Shown: positions 1 to 7,723, counted from the first letter of the stretch. The stretch is DNA of 11,647 nt from CAZYEI01 sp964646425 (GCA_964646425.1 CAZYEI010000040.1:1-11647), one strand, 5' to 3'. Notes: generated from the letters alone by a model not told the origin. Numbers and translations are program-made.

Positions 1-29
1 TTTGTACATTTTTGCCTTTTTTGTACATT
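1..29. repeat. Short direct repeat TTTGTACATT (two copies)
   Basis: The 10-base word TTTGTACATT occurs exactly at 1-10 and again at 20-29, 19 bases apart. Each copy contains the 6-base palindrome TGTACA. A third TGTACA lies at 991-996, on the other side of the DUF3825 gene. The copies sit just downstream of that gene's stop codon. They could be half-sites of an operator for a gene beyond the left edge, or chance words in AT-rich DNA. No terminator hairpin is visible in 1-70. Confidence 0.3.
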
Positions 30-70
30 GTCTACTTTTATCTTACAAGTTCAGAATCATTCATAACCTT

Positions 71-850
71 TTAATTTATTTTTAACCAACAATAATCAAG
101 TTTCATTACGAGACGTGCTCTAGCATAGCACATATTTAATGCTAAAATTGTATTACCTCGATAATGTCCGGTAGGTAATTTTTCAACAGCTAACGCCATT
201 ATAATTTTTTTGTTGTTTTCGAGTTTAAATTCTATAGGAAGTAAATACATTATTTTATTATGATAATATTGTAAAATAGCTAATCGATTATTTCGTCTTA
301 ATTTTTTTAGTGTTTCTTTAAAAGAATTATATATTAAACTTTGAACAATAAATTTCCCATTTTTCTTTATTCTATCATCAAATCTATCCCAATTATCATC
401 TAAAATATGATCAATATTAAGATTTATGTTTTTATCAATATCAAAATACAAATCGGATTTATTTTTAATAAAAGAAACAAATGGAGGTTTATTAGAAAAA
501 TGATTTAAAATATTACGATCGGATTCACTATAAAATCCTTTAAAATACCATTTTTGGGCTCCATCCTTATTATTTAAAATAAAAAATCCATAAATTTCTT
601 CTTGATTTAAAGTAAGGAGTCCAGTATTAAAAATAGAACAACCATTTTCTTCATAAACAAGATTTGAAGTATATGATTTATCAAATATATTTAAAATATA
701 AAATTTTAGTATATCCAAATTTTTATAATTTTCTGTATACCATAATTCGTTTTCTGCCATATTTGCTAATTCATATAAAAGGCTCATAAAAAAATTTTCA
801 TCACCGCAAAATGCATAGTGATATAAGTAATAAATAGTCTTGTATTCCAT
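71..850 (-). CDS. DUF3825 domain-containing protein, function unknown
   Basis: A 259-residue soluble protein with no signal peptide or membrane segment. From about residue 70 to the end it follows the DUF3825 pattern as I know it: IFNTGLLT (73-80) followed by NQEEIY, WYFKGF (101-106), a YFD-type stretch (135-137), N-x-DHI-x-DDN-x-x-RF (145-157), LQYYHNKI-x-x-LLP (193-205), and a C-terminal YRGNTILALNMCYARARL block (230-247) ending in a conserved-looking W-L (255-256). The start is supported by GAGGAG six bases upstream of the ATG on the minus strand. DUF3825 has no established biochemical activity that I can name; in other bacteria it is sometimes linked to nucleic-acid-binding domains, but none is fused here. 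The gene stands alone and diverges from the phospholipid operon. Family membership rests on remembered motifs, not on a search. Confidence 0.75.
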   Translation of the reverse strand: MEYKTIYYLYHYAFCGDENFFMSLLYELANMAENELWYTENYKNLDILKFYILNIFDKSYTSNLVYEENGCSIFNTGLLTLNQEEIYGFFILNNKDGAQKWYFKGFYSESDRNILNHFSNKPPFVSFIKNKSDLYFDIDKNINLNIDHILDDNWDRFDDRIKKNGKFIVQSLIYNSFKETLKKLRRNNRLAILQYYHNKIMYLLPIEFKLENNKKIIMALAVEKLPTGHYRGNTILALNMCYARARLVMKLDYCWLKIN

Positions 851-918
851 ATAAGTCTCCTCTATCTAAAATACGATTAAAATACAATTTTCCCCAATAA
901 ACATCTATAATTTGAATA

Positions 919-942
919 TTTTAATTTATTAATAAATTAAAA
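919..942. promoter_or_regulatory. 24-bp perfect AT palindrome in the divergent intergenic region
   Basis: The two 12-base arms, 919-930 and 931-942, are exact reverse complements with no spacer, and every base is A or T. The palindrome lies about 69 bases upstream of the DUF3825 start and about 118 bases upstream of the flippase-like gene. It could be a dimeric repressor operator or a cruciform/AT tract. Chance is a real alternative, since AT-only DNA produces palindromes more often. Confidence 0.35.
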
Positions 943-1000
943 CAAAATTTAACAAAAATCGAAATTTGACTAATTCTGTTGTGCTGTTATTGTACAAAAC

Positions 1001-1029
1001 TTGACTTTTCAAGCATAAAATAGTATTCT
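1001..1029 (+). promoter_or_regulatory. Sigma-A-type promoter for the phospholipid operon
   Basis: A -35 box TTGACT (1001-1006) is followed, after an ideal 17-base spacer, by a -10 box TATTCT (1024-1029). It lies 31 bases before the first start codon of the four-gene operon. A short TAAAG/CTTTA inverted repeat (1029-1033 with 1042-1046) would fall in the leader. A second TTGACT at 966-971 has no good -10 partner. Confidence 0.6.
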
Positions 1030-1060
1030 AAAGGCGGTATGCTTTAAAGGAAGTGGAGAA

Positions 1061-2164
1061 ATGAAAAACATTCAAAGAAAAAAGAAAAAAAACAAACTTA
1101 TTTATAGTGTCTTATTATTAGTAGTTTTAGTTGTTGCAACCTTAATATATATTTTAAAAGATTTTAAACTTAAAGATATTATAACGATTTTAAAAAATGT
1201 AAAGTTTAGATATGTTTTTGTTTCATTGTTAATGGTTGTTTTTTATGTGTTTTTTGAAGGTTTTGCATTAAAAATTAGTATGAAATCTTTAAAACATAAA
1301 ATAACTTGGAGAGGGGCAATTGCTTATTCAGCCGTTGATTATTTTTTTTCTGGCATTACGCCTAGTGCCACTGGAGGACAACCTGTTCAAGTATTTTATA
1401 TGAAAAAAGACGGAATACCAATTCACAAGTCTACCATAGGTATTTTATTAAATACAATAATGTACAAATTAGTATTAATGTCACTTGGCTTATTTGCTTG
1501 TGTTTTTTTTCCGGAGATTTTAAGCGAAGCTGGAACAATTGGGCTTATTTTATTTATCTTAGGTTTTGTGATAAATATAATTGCAGTTATTGCTTGCTTT
1601 ATGGCAATTTACTGGAAAAGTTTAATTTCTAAAATAATTTTATTCTTTATATTTAAACTGGCTAAATGGAAAATCATCAAAAATGTTGATGAAAAAGTAA
1701 ACTATTTTAAAAATAAATTAGATGAATATAGTGATTCTGCCCATTACTTAAGAGAGAATAAATCTGTTGGAATTAAGTTATTTATTGTCAATTTTATTCA
1801 AAGACTTTGTTTGTTTTCAATCACATATTTTGCTTTTAGGGCATTAGGATATAGTCACCTCACAATTTATTACTTACTAGCAATACAAATTATTGTAGCC
1901 ATGTCAGTGGATTCGATGCCGTTTCCTGGTGGGGTTGGTCTTAGTGAAATTTTATTAACAACATTATTTACATTAGTTTATCCTAGTGAAGAAATTTTAG
2001 CGTCTGCTTTATTATTAACTAGAGGTATTAATTTTTACTTTGCTCTATTATTTACTGGTTTAATTGTTTTAATTAATCATATTAGGTTAGTTGTTAAAAG
2101 CAAAGAGAAGATTGATATACACGAAGAACTTATCAATCAATCTTTTAAGGAGGATAGAGTATAA
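1061..2164 (+). CDS. Flippase-like membrane protein, LPG_synthase_TM / UPF0104 family
   Basis: A 367-residue polytopic membrane protein with a Lys/Arg-rich N-terminus (residues 5-12) and hydrophobic segments near 13-32, 51-70, 125-148, 158-184, 238-258, 268-287 and 314-345. It has two signatures of the LPG-synthase transmembrane (YbhN/AglD-like) family: ITPSATGGQPVQVFYM (99-114) and MPFPGGVGLSE (286-296). The family includes the membrane half of MprF, which flips aminoacylated phosphatidylglycerol. Here the catalytic aminoacyltransferase half is absent, so lysyl-PG synthesis should not be assumed. Being first in an operon with phosphatidylserine and phosphatidylethanolamine enzymes, it is plausibly a lipid or lipid-carrier translocase; the substrate is unknown. 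AAAGGAAG and GTGGAG precede the ATG. Its stop overlaps the next start as TAATG. Confidence 0.85.
   Translation: MKNIQRKKKKNKLIYSVLLLVVLVVATLIYILKDFKLKDIITILKNVKFRYVFVSLLMVVFYVFFEGFALKISMKSLKHKITWRGAIAYSAVDYFFSGITPSATGGQPVQVFYMKKDGIPIHKSTIGILLNTIMYKLVLMSLGLFACVFFPEILSEAGTIGLILFILGFVINIIAVIACFMAIYWKSLISKIILFFIFKLAKWKIIKNVDEKVNYFKNKLDEYSDSAHYLRENKSVGIKLFIVNFIQRLCLFSITYFAFRALGYSHLTIYYLLAIQIIVAMSVDSMPFPGGVGLSEILLTTLFTLVYPSEEILASALLLTRGINFYFALLFTGLIVLINHIRLVVKSKEKIDIHEELINQSFKEDRV
2147..2155 (+). promoter_or_regulatory. Strong ribosome binding site for pssA inside the upstream gene
   Basis: AAGGAGGAT lies in the last codons of the flippase-like gene, with AGGAGG ending 10 bases before the ATG at 2164. 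It supports the one-base overlapping start (TAATG) and indicates translational coupling. Confidence 0.7.
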
Positions 2165-2808
2165 TGATAGGGTATTATGGATATACTGTATGGCTAACAT
2201 ATTTAAGTTTAGCCTTATCAACAACTGGAATATTTTTTGCTTGTGAAAAGAAAATAGAAATGGCAATTATTTGCTTATTGTTTTGTGGTATTTGCGATAT
2301 GTTTGATGGGAAAGTAGCAAGAACAAAGAAAAATAGAACGGAAAATGAAAAAAAATTTGGAATTCAAATAGATTCATTGTCTGACATAGTTGCATTTGCA
2401 ATACTTCCAAGTGTTATTGGTTATAGTTTAGGTGGAATGTATGTATTTACAAAAATTCCATTAATGAAAATAATTTTTCTTATAGTATTTGTTTTTTACA
2501 ATATTGCTGCACTTATACGTTTAGGATATTTTAATGTTAGCGAAGAAGAAAGACAAAATGAAACTGATGAAATAAGACATGAATATTTAGGATTACCTGT
2601 AACTAATACGGCAGCTGTTTTTCCTCTTATTTATGTTTTTAGTCGTTTTATAAAAAATAATATATTTACTTATTTATATATTTTCTTTATATTGCTTTGC
2701 GGTTTGCTTTTTATTATTAAATTTAAGATAAAAAAACCAGGTACTAAATATTTAATCTTTTGTGCGATTGCAGGTGTAATTATTTTAGTAGCATTATTAT
2801 TTTATTAA
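2164..2808 (+). CDS. pssA: CDP-alcohol phosphatidyltransferase, probable CDP-diacylglycerol--serine O-phosphatidyltransferase
   Basis: A 214-residue integral membrane enzyme carrying the CDP-alcohol phosphatidyltransferase signature: D45-x2-D48-G49-x2-A52-R53-x12-G66-x3-D70-x3-D74, the metal and CDP-DAG binding aspartates. The gap between R53 and G66 is 12 residues rather than the 8-9 usual in the textbook motif, so there is a small charged insertion (TKKNRTENEKK). The IRLGYFNV (118-125) and YLGLPVTNTAA (141-151) stretches resemble PssA-type enzymes. The predicted reaction is CDP-diacylglycerol plus serine giving phosphatidylserine and CMP. The serine assignment rests mainly on the phosphatidylserine decarboxylase encoded one base downstream; from the motif alone it could be another family member such as PgsA. 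Its start overlaps the upstream stop. Confidence 0.85.
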   Translation: MIGYYGYTVWLTYLSLALSTTGIFFACEKKIEMAIICLLFCGICDMFDGKVARTKKNRTENEKKFGIQIDSLSDIVAFAILPSVIGYSLGGMYVFTKIPLMKIIFLIVFVFYNIAALIRLGYFNVSEEERQNETDEIRHEYLGLPVTNTAAVFPLIYVFSRFIKNNIFTYLYIFFILLCGLLFIIKFKIKKPGTKYLIFCAIAGVIILVALLFY

Positions 2809-2809
2809 T

Positions 2810-3685
2810 ATGATTAAAGATAGAAAAGGAAACATCATAAATCAAGATGTTAATGAATCTAAATCACTTAAATTCTTATATCGCACATTGATTGGTAGAT
2901 TCATTTTAAATATTTTAATAAGACCTTTTGCTAGTAAATTTGTCGGAGCTTATATGAACTCTAGATTATCAAAAATTAAAATAAAAAGATTTATAAAAAA
3001 CAATAAAATCGATATTGATGAATATGAAAAAAAAGAATATCTATCATTTAATGATTTTTTTACGAGAAAAATTAAAGTAGAAAAAAGAATGATTGATTAT
3101 AATCCTTTTCATTTTATCTCTCCATGTGATTCAAAATTATCAATTTATAAAATTGATGAAGTATCAACATATAAAATTAAAGATAATTATTATAAAATTG
3201 ATGATTTAGTTGCTAATCAGTTAGATTTAACGCCTTTTAAAAATGGTTATTGCTTAATTTTTAGACTTTGTGTTGATGACTATCATAGATATTGTTATAT
3301 TGATGATGGAATTAAAACTGAAAATGTTTTTATAAATGGTGAATATCATACAGTTCAGCCTATTTGTTTAGAAAGATATAATTTTTTTTATCGCAATGCA
3401 AGAGAATATACAATTTTAAATACAAATAATTTTGGACAGATAATTCAAATTGAAATAGGGGCTTTATTTGTTGGCAGAATAAAGAATAAAGATGGAATTG
3501 GTGAAATAAGACGTGGTAAAGAAAAAGGAATGTTCGAATTTGGGGGCTCTACAATTGTTCTTTTAGTTAGTAATGACTTTGTTAAATTTGATAACGATAT
3601 TATTGAAAATACGAATCAAGGATTTGAAACTAGAGTTTTATATGGTGAAAAGATTGGAGAAAGGGTGAGAAAAAATGTTAATTAA
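2810..3685 (+). CDS. psd: Phosphatidylserine decarboxylase (pyruvoyl enzyme)
   Basis: A 291-residue proenzyme that converts phosphatidylserine to phosphatidylethanolamine and CO2 at the membrane. Visible family motifs are SFNDFFTRK (79-87), SPCDSKL with D107, VDDYHRY with H159, GEYHTVQP (177-184), EIGALFVGRI (215-224) and FGGST (244-248). Asp107, His159 and Ser247 match the Asp-His-Ser self-cleavage triad; cleavage between Gly246 and Ser247 would make a large beta chain and a short alpha chain of about 45 residues with the pyruvoyl group. Length fits the roughly 290-300-residue type common in Clostridia and relatives. The ATG lies one base after the pssA stop and has no clear Shine-Dalgarno site, so it probably depends on re-initiation. 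Its last 11 bases overlap the PAP2 gene. Confidence 0.93.
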   Translation: MIKDRKGNIINQDVNESKSLKFLYRTLIGRFILNILIRPFASKFVGAYMNSRLSKIKIKRFIKNNKIDIDEYEKKEYLSFNDFFTRKIKVEKRMIDYNPFHFISPCDSKLSIYKIDEVSTYKIKDNYYKIDDLVANQLDLTPFKNGYCLIFRLCVDDYHRYCYIDDGIKTENVFINGEYHTVQPICLERYNFFYRNAREYTILNTNNFGQIIQIEIGALFVGRIKNKDGIGEIRRGKEKGMFEFGGSTIVLLVSNDFVKFDNDIIENTNQGFETRVLYGEKIGERVRKNVN

Positions 3686-4574
3686 CATTCAAGTACCAAT
3701 AATGATATGGATTCAAGAATTGTTTAGTTGGGGACAGGACTTTTTTGAAATTTTCTTTGCTATTATTACTTTTCTTGGAGAGGAATTAGCATTATATATT
3801 ATAATTCCTGCAATTTATTGGTGTTATAATAAAGAATTAGGAGAATTAATTGCTTTGACTGGTTTTGCTTCGCTATCGATAAATGGAGCAATAAAAGATG
3901 TTTGTAAGATCGAACGTCCTTTTGTTAATCATGCTGATGAAATTAATCATGTTAAAATAGATAATTTTCTTGTAAATACAGTGGATAACTTAAGTGAATC
4001 ATATTCTTTTCCTAGTGGACATTCACAAGGTGTTGGCGCATTTACATTTTCTTTAGCTGCTTATTTTAAAAATAAAAAAGGTTGGATAATCGCTGGAATT
4101 ACGACATTTCTTGTAATGCTATCTCGAGTATTTTTAGGCGTACATTGGCCATTAGATGTCTTGGTTGGTGGTTTGCTAGGTGCTGGTTGTGCAATATTGG
4201 GTTACTACTTATTTAATAAGTTTAGTGATAAAAGAATACTTATTTATTTCATTGTAGCAATTATTTCGGTATTTTCTTTAATTTTTGCTAATAAGCCTGA
4301 TACATATAAGGCAATAGGAGCAATGATGGGATTTGCTTTAGGAGCATTTATTGAACATAAATATGTTAAATTTGAAATAAACAATGTTGCTAAATGGAAA
4401 AGAGTATTACGACTTTTAATTGGATTAATACTTTTACTTGGTTTGAAAATAGGTTTAAAATCTCTATTTGCCTTGATATCAACGCATGTTATTTTTGATT
4501 TTTTAAGATATTTTATTCTTGTATTTTGTGCTATTGCAATTTATCCTTTGATTTTTAAAAAATTTAATTTTTAA
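3675..4574 (+). CDS. PAP2-family membrane phosphatase
   Basis: A 299-residue multi-pass membrane protein with all three motifs of the type 2 phosphatidic acid phosphatase superfamily: K74-x6-R81-P82, P113-S-G-H116, and S150-R151-x5-H157-x3-D161. The catalytic histidines and the aspartate are present, so it should be active. Hydrophobic segments flank the motifs, and the C-terminal third (from about residue 188) contributes three or four more helices than a minimal PAP2 domain. Candidate substrates are phosphatidic acid, phosphatidylglycerophosphate or undecaprenyl pyrophosphate; the operon favours a lipid phosphate but the sequence does not decide. The start overlaps psd by 11 bases in another frame, with AAAGGGTGAG just upstream. 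It is the last gene of the lipid operon. Confidence 0.88.
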   Translation: MLINIQVPIMIWIQELFSWGQDFFEIFFAIITFLGEELALYIIIPAIYWCYNKELGELIALTGFASLSINGAIKDVCKIERPFVNHADEINHVKIDNFLVNTVDNLSESYSFPSGHSQGVGAFTFSLAAYFKNKKGWIIAGITTFLVMLSRVFLGVHWPLDVLVGGLLGAGCAILGYYLFNKFSDKRILIYFIVAIISVFSLIFANKPDTYKAIGAMMGFALGAFIEHKYVKFEINNVAKWKRVLRLLIGLILLLGLKIGLKSLFALISTHVIFDFLRYFILVFCAIAIYPLIFKKFNF

Positions 4575-4626
4575 ATAACCAAAATATATATGCGAATTAT
4601 ATTAATTTTATAATTGTAAGAAATGG

Positions 4627-4654
4627 AGCAAAAGATAATTCTTTTGCTTTTTTT
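4627..4654 (+). terminator. Intrinsic terminator of the phospholipid operon
   Basis: A 9-bp perfect stem (4627-4635 with 4640-4648) closes a 4-base loop (TAAT) and runs into a T tract through 4654. It lies about 50 bases after the PAP2 stop. Confidence 0.8.
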
Positions 4655-4683
4655 ATTAAGTAATACCAATAACTCTTTTATTA

Positions 4684-4692
4684 TGTTATAAT
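4684..4692 (+). promoter_or_regulatory. Extended -10 promoter for the cotH-like/rimO unit
   Basis: TGTTATAAT fits the extended -10 consensus TG-n-TATAAT, with the -10 hexamer at 4687-4692. No convincing -35 box is seen 17 bases upstream, as is common for extended -10 promoters. It follows the preceding terminator and lies 29 bases before the start codon. Confidence 0.6.
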
Positions 4693-4708
4693 AAAAGAAG
4701 AAAATGAT

Positions 4709-4713
4709 TGGAG
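4709..4713 (+). promoter_or_regulatory. Ribosome binding site that sets the cotH-like start
   Basis: GGAGG lies 8 bases before the ATG at 4722. An in-frame ATG at 4704 is upstream of this site and has no comparable one, so 4722 is the better start. It also places a proper lipoprotein signal peptide at the N-terminus. Confidence 0.75.
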
Positions 4714-4721
4714 GATTATTT

Positions 4722-6401
4722 ATGCCGTTAAATAAAAAATTAATAATAGGGTTTATGACAATTATGCTGTGTAGTTGTAATCTTAATCTTACTAGTGGTA
4801 ATTCATCATCAAACACTACTAACTCAAGTAGCCCAAATTTATCACAAAGTACTACGATTTCTAATAGTTCATCAAGTGAAAATAAGTCAACTAACTCTGA
4901 AAAACCAATTTCAAATGTAATTATAATTCACAATTTAGATAAAGAATATACTTTTAGAATTCATAATAATTATTTTAAATATAGTGATATTCCTGATTAT
5001 ACATTTGAGGATAGAGAAATAATCGGCTGGTATTTTGATGAATTATTTGTTGAACCAATCGAAGTTAATACTACTTATTATGTTGAGGGAAACTTAGATA
5101 TTTATGCAAAAGTTGTTTTTAATGCAAATTATTATATTAAAGATTTTTTAATTGACTCAGTTTCAAAAGTATATATTAATACCGAGAATAATAAAGTTGT
5201 AAATACTAAAGATGAATATACAAATGCTACATTTGAAATTGTTGATGAGAAAGTAACTGATAATAATTTTCCAATTACAAATATGAAAATGAAATGTCGT
5301 GGTAATTCTTCTTATGGCAATGCTCACTTATCAGGCGATTCATTTGAAAATAGTAAATTTTCATATAAAATTAAATTTGATAAAAAGCAAGATTTATTTG
5401 GATTCGGAAAAGATAAAACTTGGAATTTAGTTGCAAATTTTATGGATCGTTCTTTTATTAGAAATCATTTAACTTATAGTCTAGCTAGCTTAATGAGTGG
5501 CTTAGAGTTTAGTGTTGAACATCAATATGTAGAATTATATATTAATAATGAATATCAAGGATTATATTTACTTACCGAATCTGTAAAAACAGGTTCTAAT
5601 AGAGTTGACATTGAAGAAGATTATAATGCTGATACAGTGGAGATTCCTTTTTTACTAGAACAAGATCAAAAAGTATTGGAAGATGGTTCTATTAATAACG
5701 TTGATTATTTTTGGAGTAACAACATACCATTTTCAACTAAATATCCTGATGATTTTACAACTTCTAATATAACTCAAGCTCAATTTAATTATATAAAAGA
5801 TTGTGTTGACGATTTATATAATAGCGTAACAAAAGATAATTATAATCAAGTTTTAGATGTTAATTCATTTATCGATTATTTTATGGTTCAAGAAATTTTT
5901 AGAAATGTTGATGTAAATCACTCTAGTGTTTATTTTTATAAAAGACCTAATGAAGTCTTTAAAATGGGACCAATCTGGGATTTTGACTTGTCAATGGGCA
6001 ATTATGATTATATTGATAGTTCTCCAATTGGTTTTTTAAAGAGCTATGTTGGTGGTGGTGGTAATCATTTCTATAATTCATTAATGGCTCATAGTGAATT
6101 TAAAAATGCTTATATTGCAAGATTTAATTTTGTGAAAGACACTTATTTAGAAGCAATGAAATTGGCACTTCCAGAAATAATAAAGACATTAAAACCATAT
6201 GCAGAAAAAGACTATGGAAAATGGAAAACACTTAATAATTATGTAGATTGTCTTGCTAATAATCCTGATTTAGTAGCAATTAATTCATTTGAGGGGCAAG
6301 TAAATTATATTGAAGATTATTTATTTAATGGTATTTATTCAAATGGAAGAAATTATCAAGGAAGAATTTCGTGGTTAAGTGAAAATTTAAAGAATTATTA
6401 A
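4722..6401 (+). CDS. CotH kinase family surface lipoprotein with InlB-like repeat
   Basis: A 559-residue predicted lipoprotein. Residues 1-18 are a signal peptide with lipobox L-C-S-C, Cys19 being the lipidated residue; 20-65 is a Ser/Asn/Thr-rich linker; about 74-133 resembles one Listeria-Bacteroides/InlB B-type repeat (IIGWYFDE at 100-107, LDIYAKV at 125-131). From about 145 it matches the CotH kinase family: KCRGNSS (191-197), KTWNLVANFMDRSFIRN (232-248), Y-x-GLYLLTE (278-286), FRNVDVNHSSVYFYK (393-407) and GPIWDFDLSMGN (416-427). Asp397 and Asp420/Asp422 are candidate catalytic and metal-binding residues, as in the kinase-like fold of Bacillus CotH, which phosphorylates spore-coat proteins. 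Here the enzyme would act outside the cell; the substrate is unknown. Only 17 bases separate it from rimO, so the two are probably co-transcribed. Confidence 0.87.
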   Translation: MPLNKKLIIGFMTIMLCSCNLNLTSGNSSSNTTNSSSPNLSQSTTISNSSSSENKSTNSEKPISNVIIIHNLDKEYTFRIHNNYFKYSDIPDYTFEDREIIGWYFDELFVEPIEVNTTYYVEGNLDIYAKVVFNANYYIKDFLIDSVSKVYINTENNKVVNTKDEYTNATFEIVDEKVTDNNFPITNMKMKCRGNSSYGNAHLSGDSFENSKFSYKIKFDKKQDLFGFGKDKTWNLVANFMDRSFIRNHLTYSLASLMSGLEFSVEHQYVELYINNEYQGLYLLTESVKTGSNRVDIEEDYNADTVEIPFLLEQDQKVLEDGSINNVDYFWSNNIPFSTKYPDDFTTSNITQAQFNYIKDCVDDLYNSVTKDNYNQVLDVNSFIDYFMVQEIFRNVDVNHSSVYFYKRPNEVFKMGPIWDFDLSMGNYDYIDSSPIGFLKSYVGGGGNHFYNSLMAHSEFKNAYIARFNFVKDTYLEAMKLALPEIIKTLKPYAEKDYGKWKTLNNYVDCLANNPDLVAINSFEGQVNYIEDYLFNGIYSNGRNYQGRISWLSENLKNY

Positions 6402-6418
6402 AAAAGAGGATGATGTAA

Positions 6419-7723
6419 ATGAAAGTTGGATTAATATCACTTGGTTGTGCTAAAAATCTAGTAGATAGTGAAATGATGTTAGGATTATTTAAATGTGCAA
6501 ATATAGAAATAAGCAATCAACCAGAAGATTCTGATGTTATCATAGTTAATACTTGTGGTTTTATTGAAGATAGTAAGGTTGAGGCTATTAATACAATTTT
6601 AGAAATGGTAGAAGTAAAGAATAGGTGTCATAATAAACTTGTTGTTACCGGTTGTTTAGTTGAAAGATATAAAAAAGAACTAGAAATTGAAATACCTGAA
6701 GTTGATGCATGGGTTGCAATTAGTGACTATGCAAAATTTGGCTCGATATTATCTTCTTTATTTGACACAAGTTTACCGACTTCATTAACTCCTACTATGA
6801 GATTATTAACTACACCAAATTATTGGGCATATCTAAGAATTTCCGATGGTTGTGATAATAGATGTACTTATTGTGCTATTCCTCTTATTAGAAAGGGACA
6901 TAAAAGTCGTGACTATCAAAGCATATTAGAAGAAGCACAAATATTAGCTGATCAAGGAATAAAAGAACTTGTTTTAATTTCTCAAGATACAACGAGATAT
7001 GGTAGAGATATAAATAACGATAAATCCTTGTTGCCTTTGCTTTTAGAAGATTTAGCTGAGATGAATAAATTTGATTTTATTCGTTTCTTATACCTATATC
7101 CTGATGAAATTTATGATGACTTATTAGATGTTGTTTCACAATACCCATGTATTACTCCATATTTTGATGTACCAATTCAACATGCTTCATCAAAGGTATT
7201 ATCAAGAATGCATCGTAGAGGTAATAAGGAATTTTTGCTTGATTTATTTAAAAAGATTCGTGCTAAAGTTCCAAATGCAATTTTAAGAACTACTTTAATA
7301 GTTGGCTTTCCAGGAGAAACAAATGCTGATTTTCAAGAATTAATTGAATTTATAAAAGAAGTAAAATTTGATAAATTAGGCGTGTTTAAATATTCTCCTG
7401 AAGATGGAACGATTAGTGCAACATATGATGATCAAGTAGATGATGATATTAAAGCTAAACGTTATATTGAAGTTGTTAAAACTCAAGAGAAAATTGCTTT
7501 AGAATGCAACAAAAAGCATCAAGGAACAGTTCATAAAACATTAGTAACAGGTTATGATTATAAAAAAGCCTTATATAAAGGAAGAAGTTTTGCTTTCGCT
7601 CCTGATGATGTTGATGGAATAATTTATTTTTCAAGTGATAAACAACTTAATGAAGGCGATATTGTGAATGTTAAAATTGAAAATTATTTTATTCACGACT
7701 TATTAGGTAAAAAAGTAGATTAG
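6419..7723 (+). CDS. rimO: Ribosomal protein S12 methylthiotransferase RimO
   Basis: A 434-residue radical-SAM methylthiotransferase that adds a methylthio group to a conserved aspartate of ribosomal protein S12 in the cytoplasm. The N-terminal UPF0004 domain has its three cluster cysteines, C10 (in SLGCAKNLVDSE), C46 (NTCGF) and C79 (VTGCLVERY). The radical-SAM domain has C145-x3-C149-x2-C152 (SDGCDNRCTYC) followed by AIPLIRKGHKSR. A TRAM domain occupies about 370-434. GCAKNLVDSE and LISQDTTRYGRD (186-197) favour RimO over the tRNA enzymes MiaB and MtaB. The length is normal. AGAGGATGAT precedes the ATG. It probably shares the promoter upstream of the CotH-like gene, and a strong hairpin lies 24 bases after its TAG stop. 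It is the only gene here ending in TAG. Confidence 0.95.
   Translation: MKVGLISLGCAKNLVDSEMMLGLFKCANIEISNQPEDSDVIIVNTCGFIEDSKVEAINTILEMVEVKNRCHNKLVVTGCLVERYKKELEIEIPEVDAWVAISDYAKFGSILSSLFDTSLPTSLTPTMRLLTTPNYWAYLRISDGCDNRCTYCAIPLIRKGHKSRDYQSILEEAQILADQGIKELVLISQDTTRYGRDINNDKSLLPLLLEDLAEMNKFDFIRFLYLYPDEIYDDLLDVVSQYPCITPYFDVPIQHASSKVLSRMHRRGNKEFLLDLFKKIRAKVPNAILRTTLIVGFPGETNADFQELIEFIKEVKFDKLGVFKYSPEDGTISATYDDQVDDDIKAKRYIEVVKTQEKIALECNKKHQGTVHKTLVTGYDYKKALYKGRSFAFAPDDVDGIIYFSSDKQLNEGDIVNVKIENYFIHDLLGKKVD

Noticed and set aside
1061..2164. A complete MprF lysyl-phosphatidylglycerol synthase.
   Set aside because: Only the transmembrane flippase-like half is present; the protein ends at residue 367 without the aminoacyltransferase domain.
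4571..4816. An 81-codon open frame on the minus strand.
   Set aside because: It runs through the PAP2 terminator, the promoter and the start of the cotH-like gene, has low-complexity Ile/Asn/Phe content and matches no family.
6325..6516. A 63-codon open frame on the minus strand over the cotH-like/rimO junction.
   Set aside because: It is antisense to the conserved N-terminus of rimO and has no ribosome binding site or family signature.
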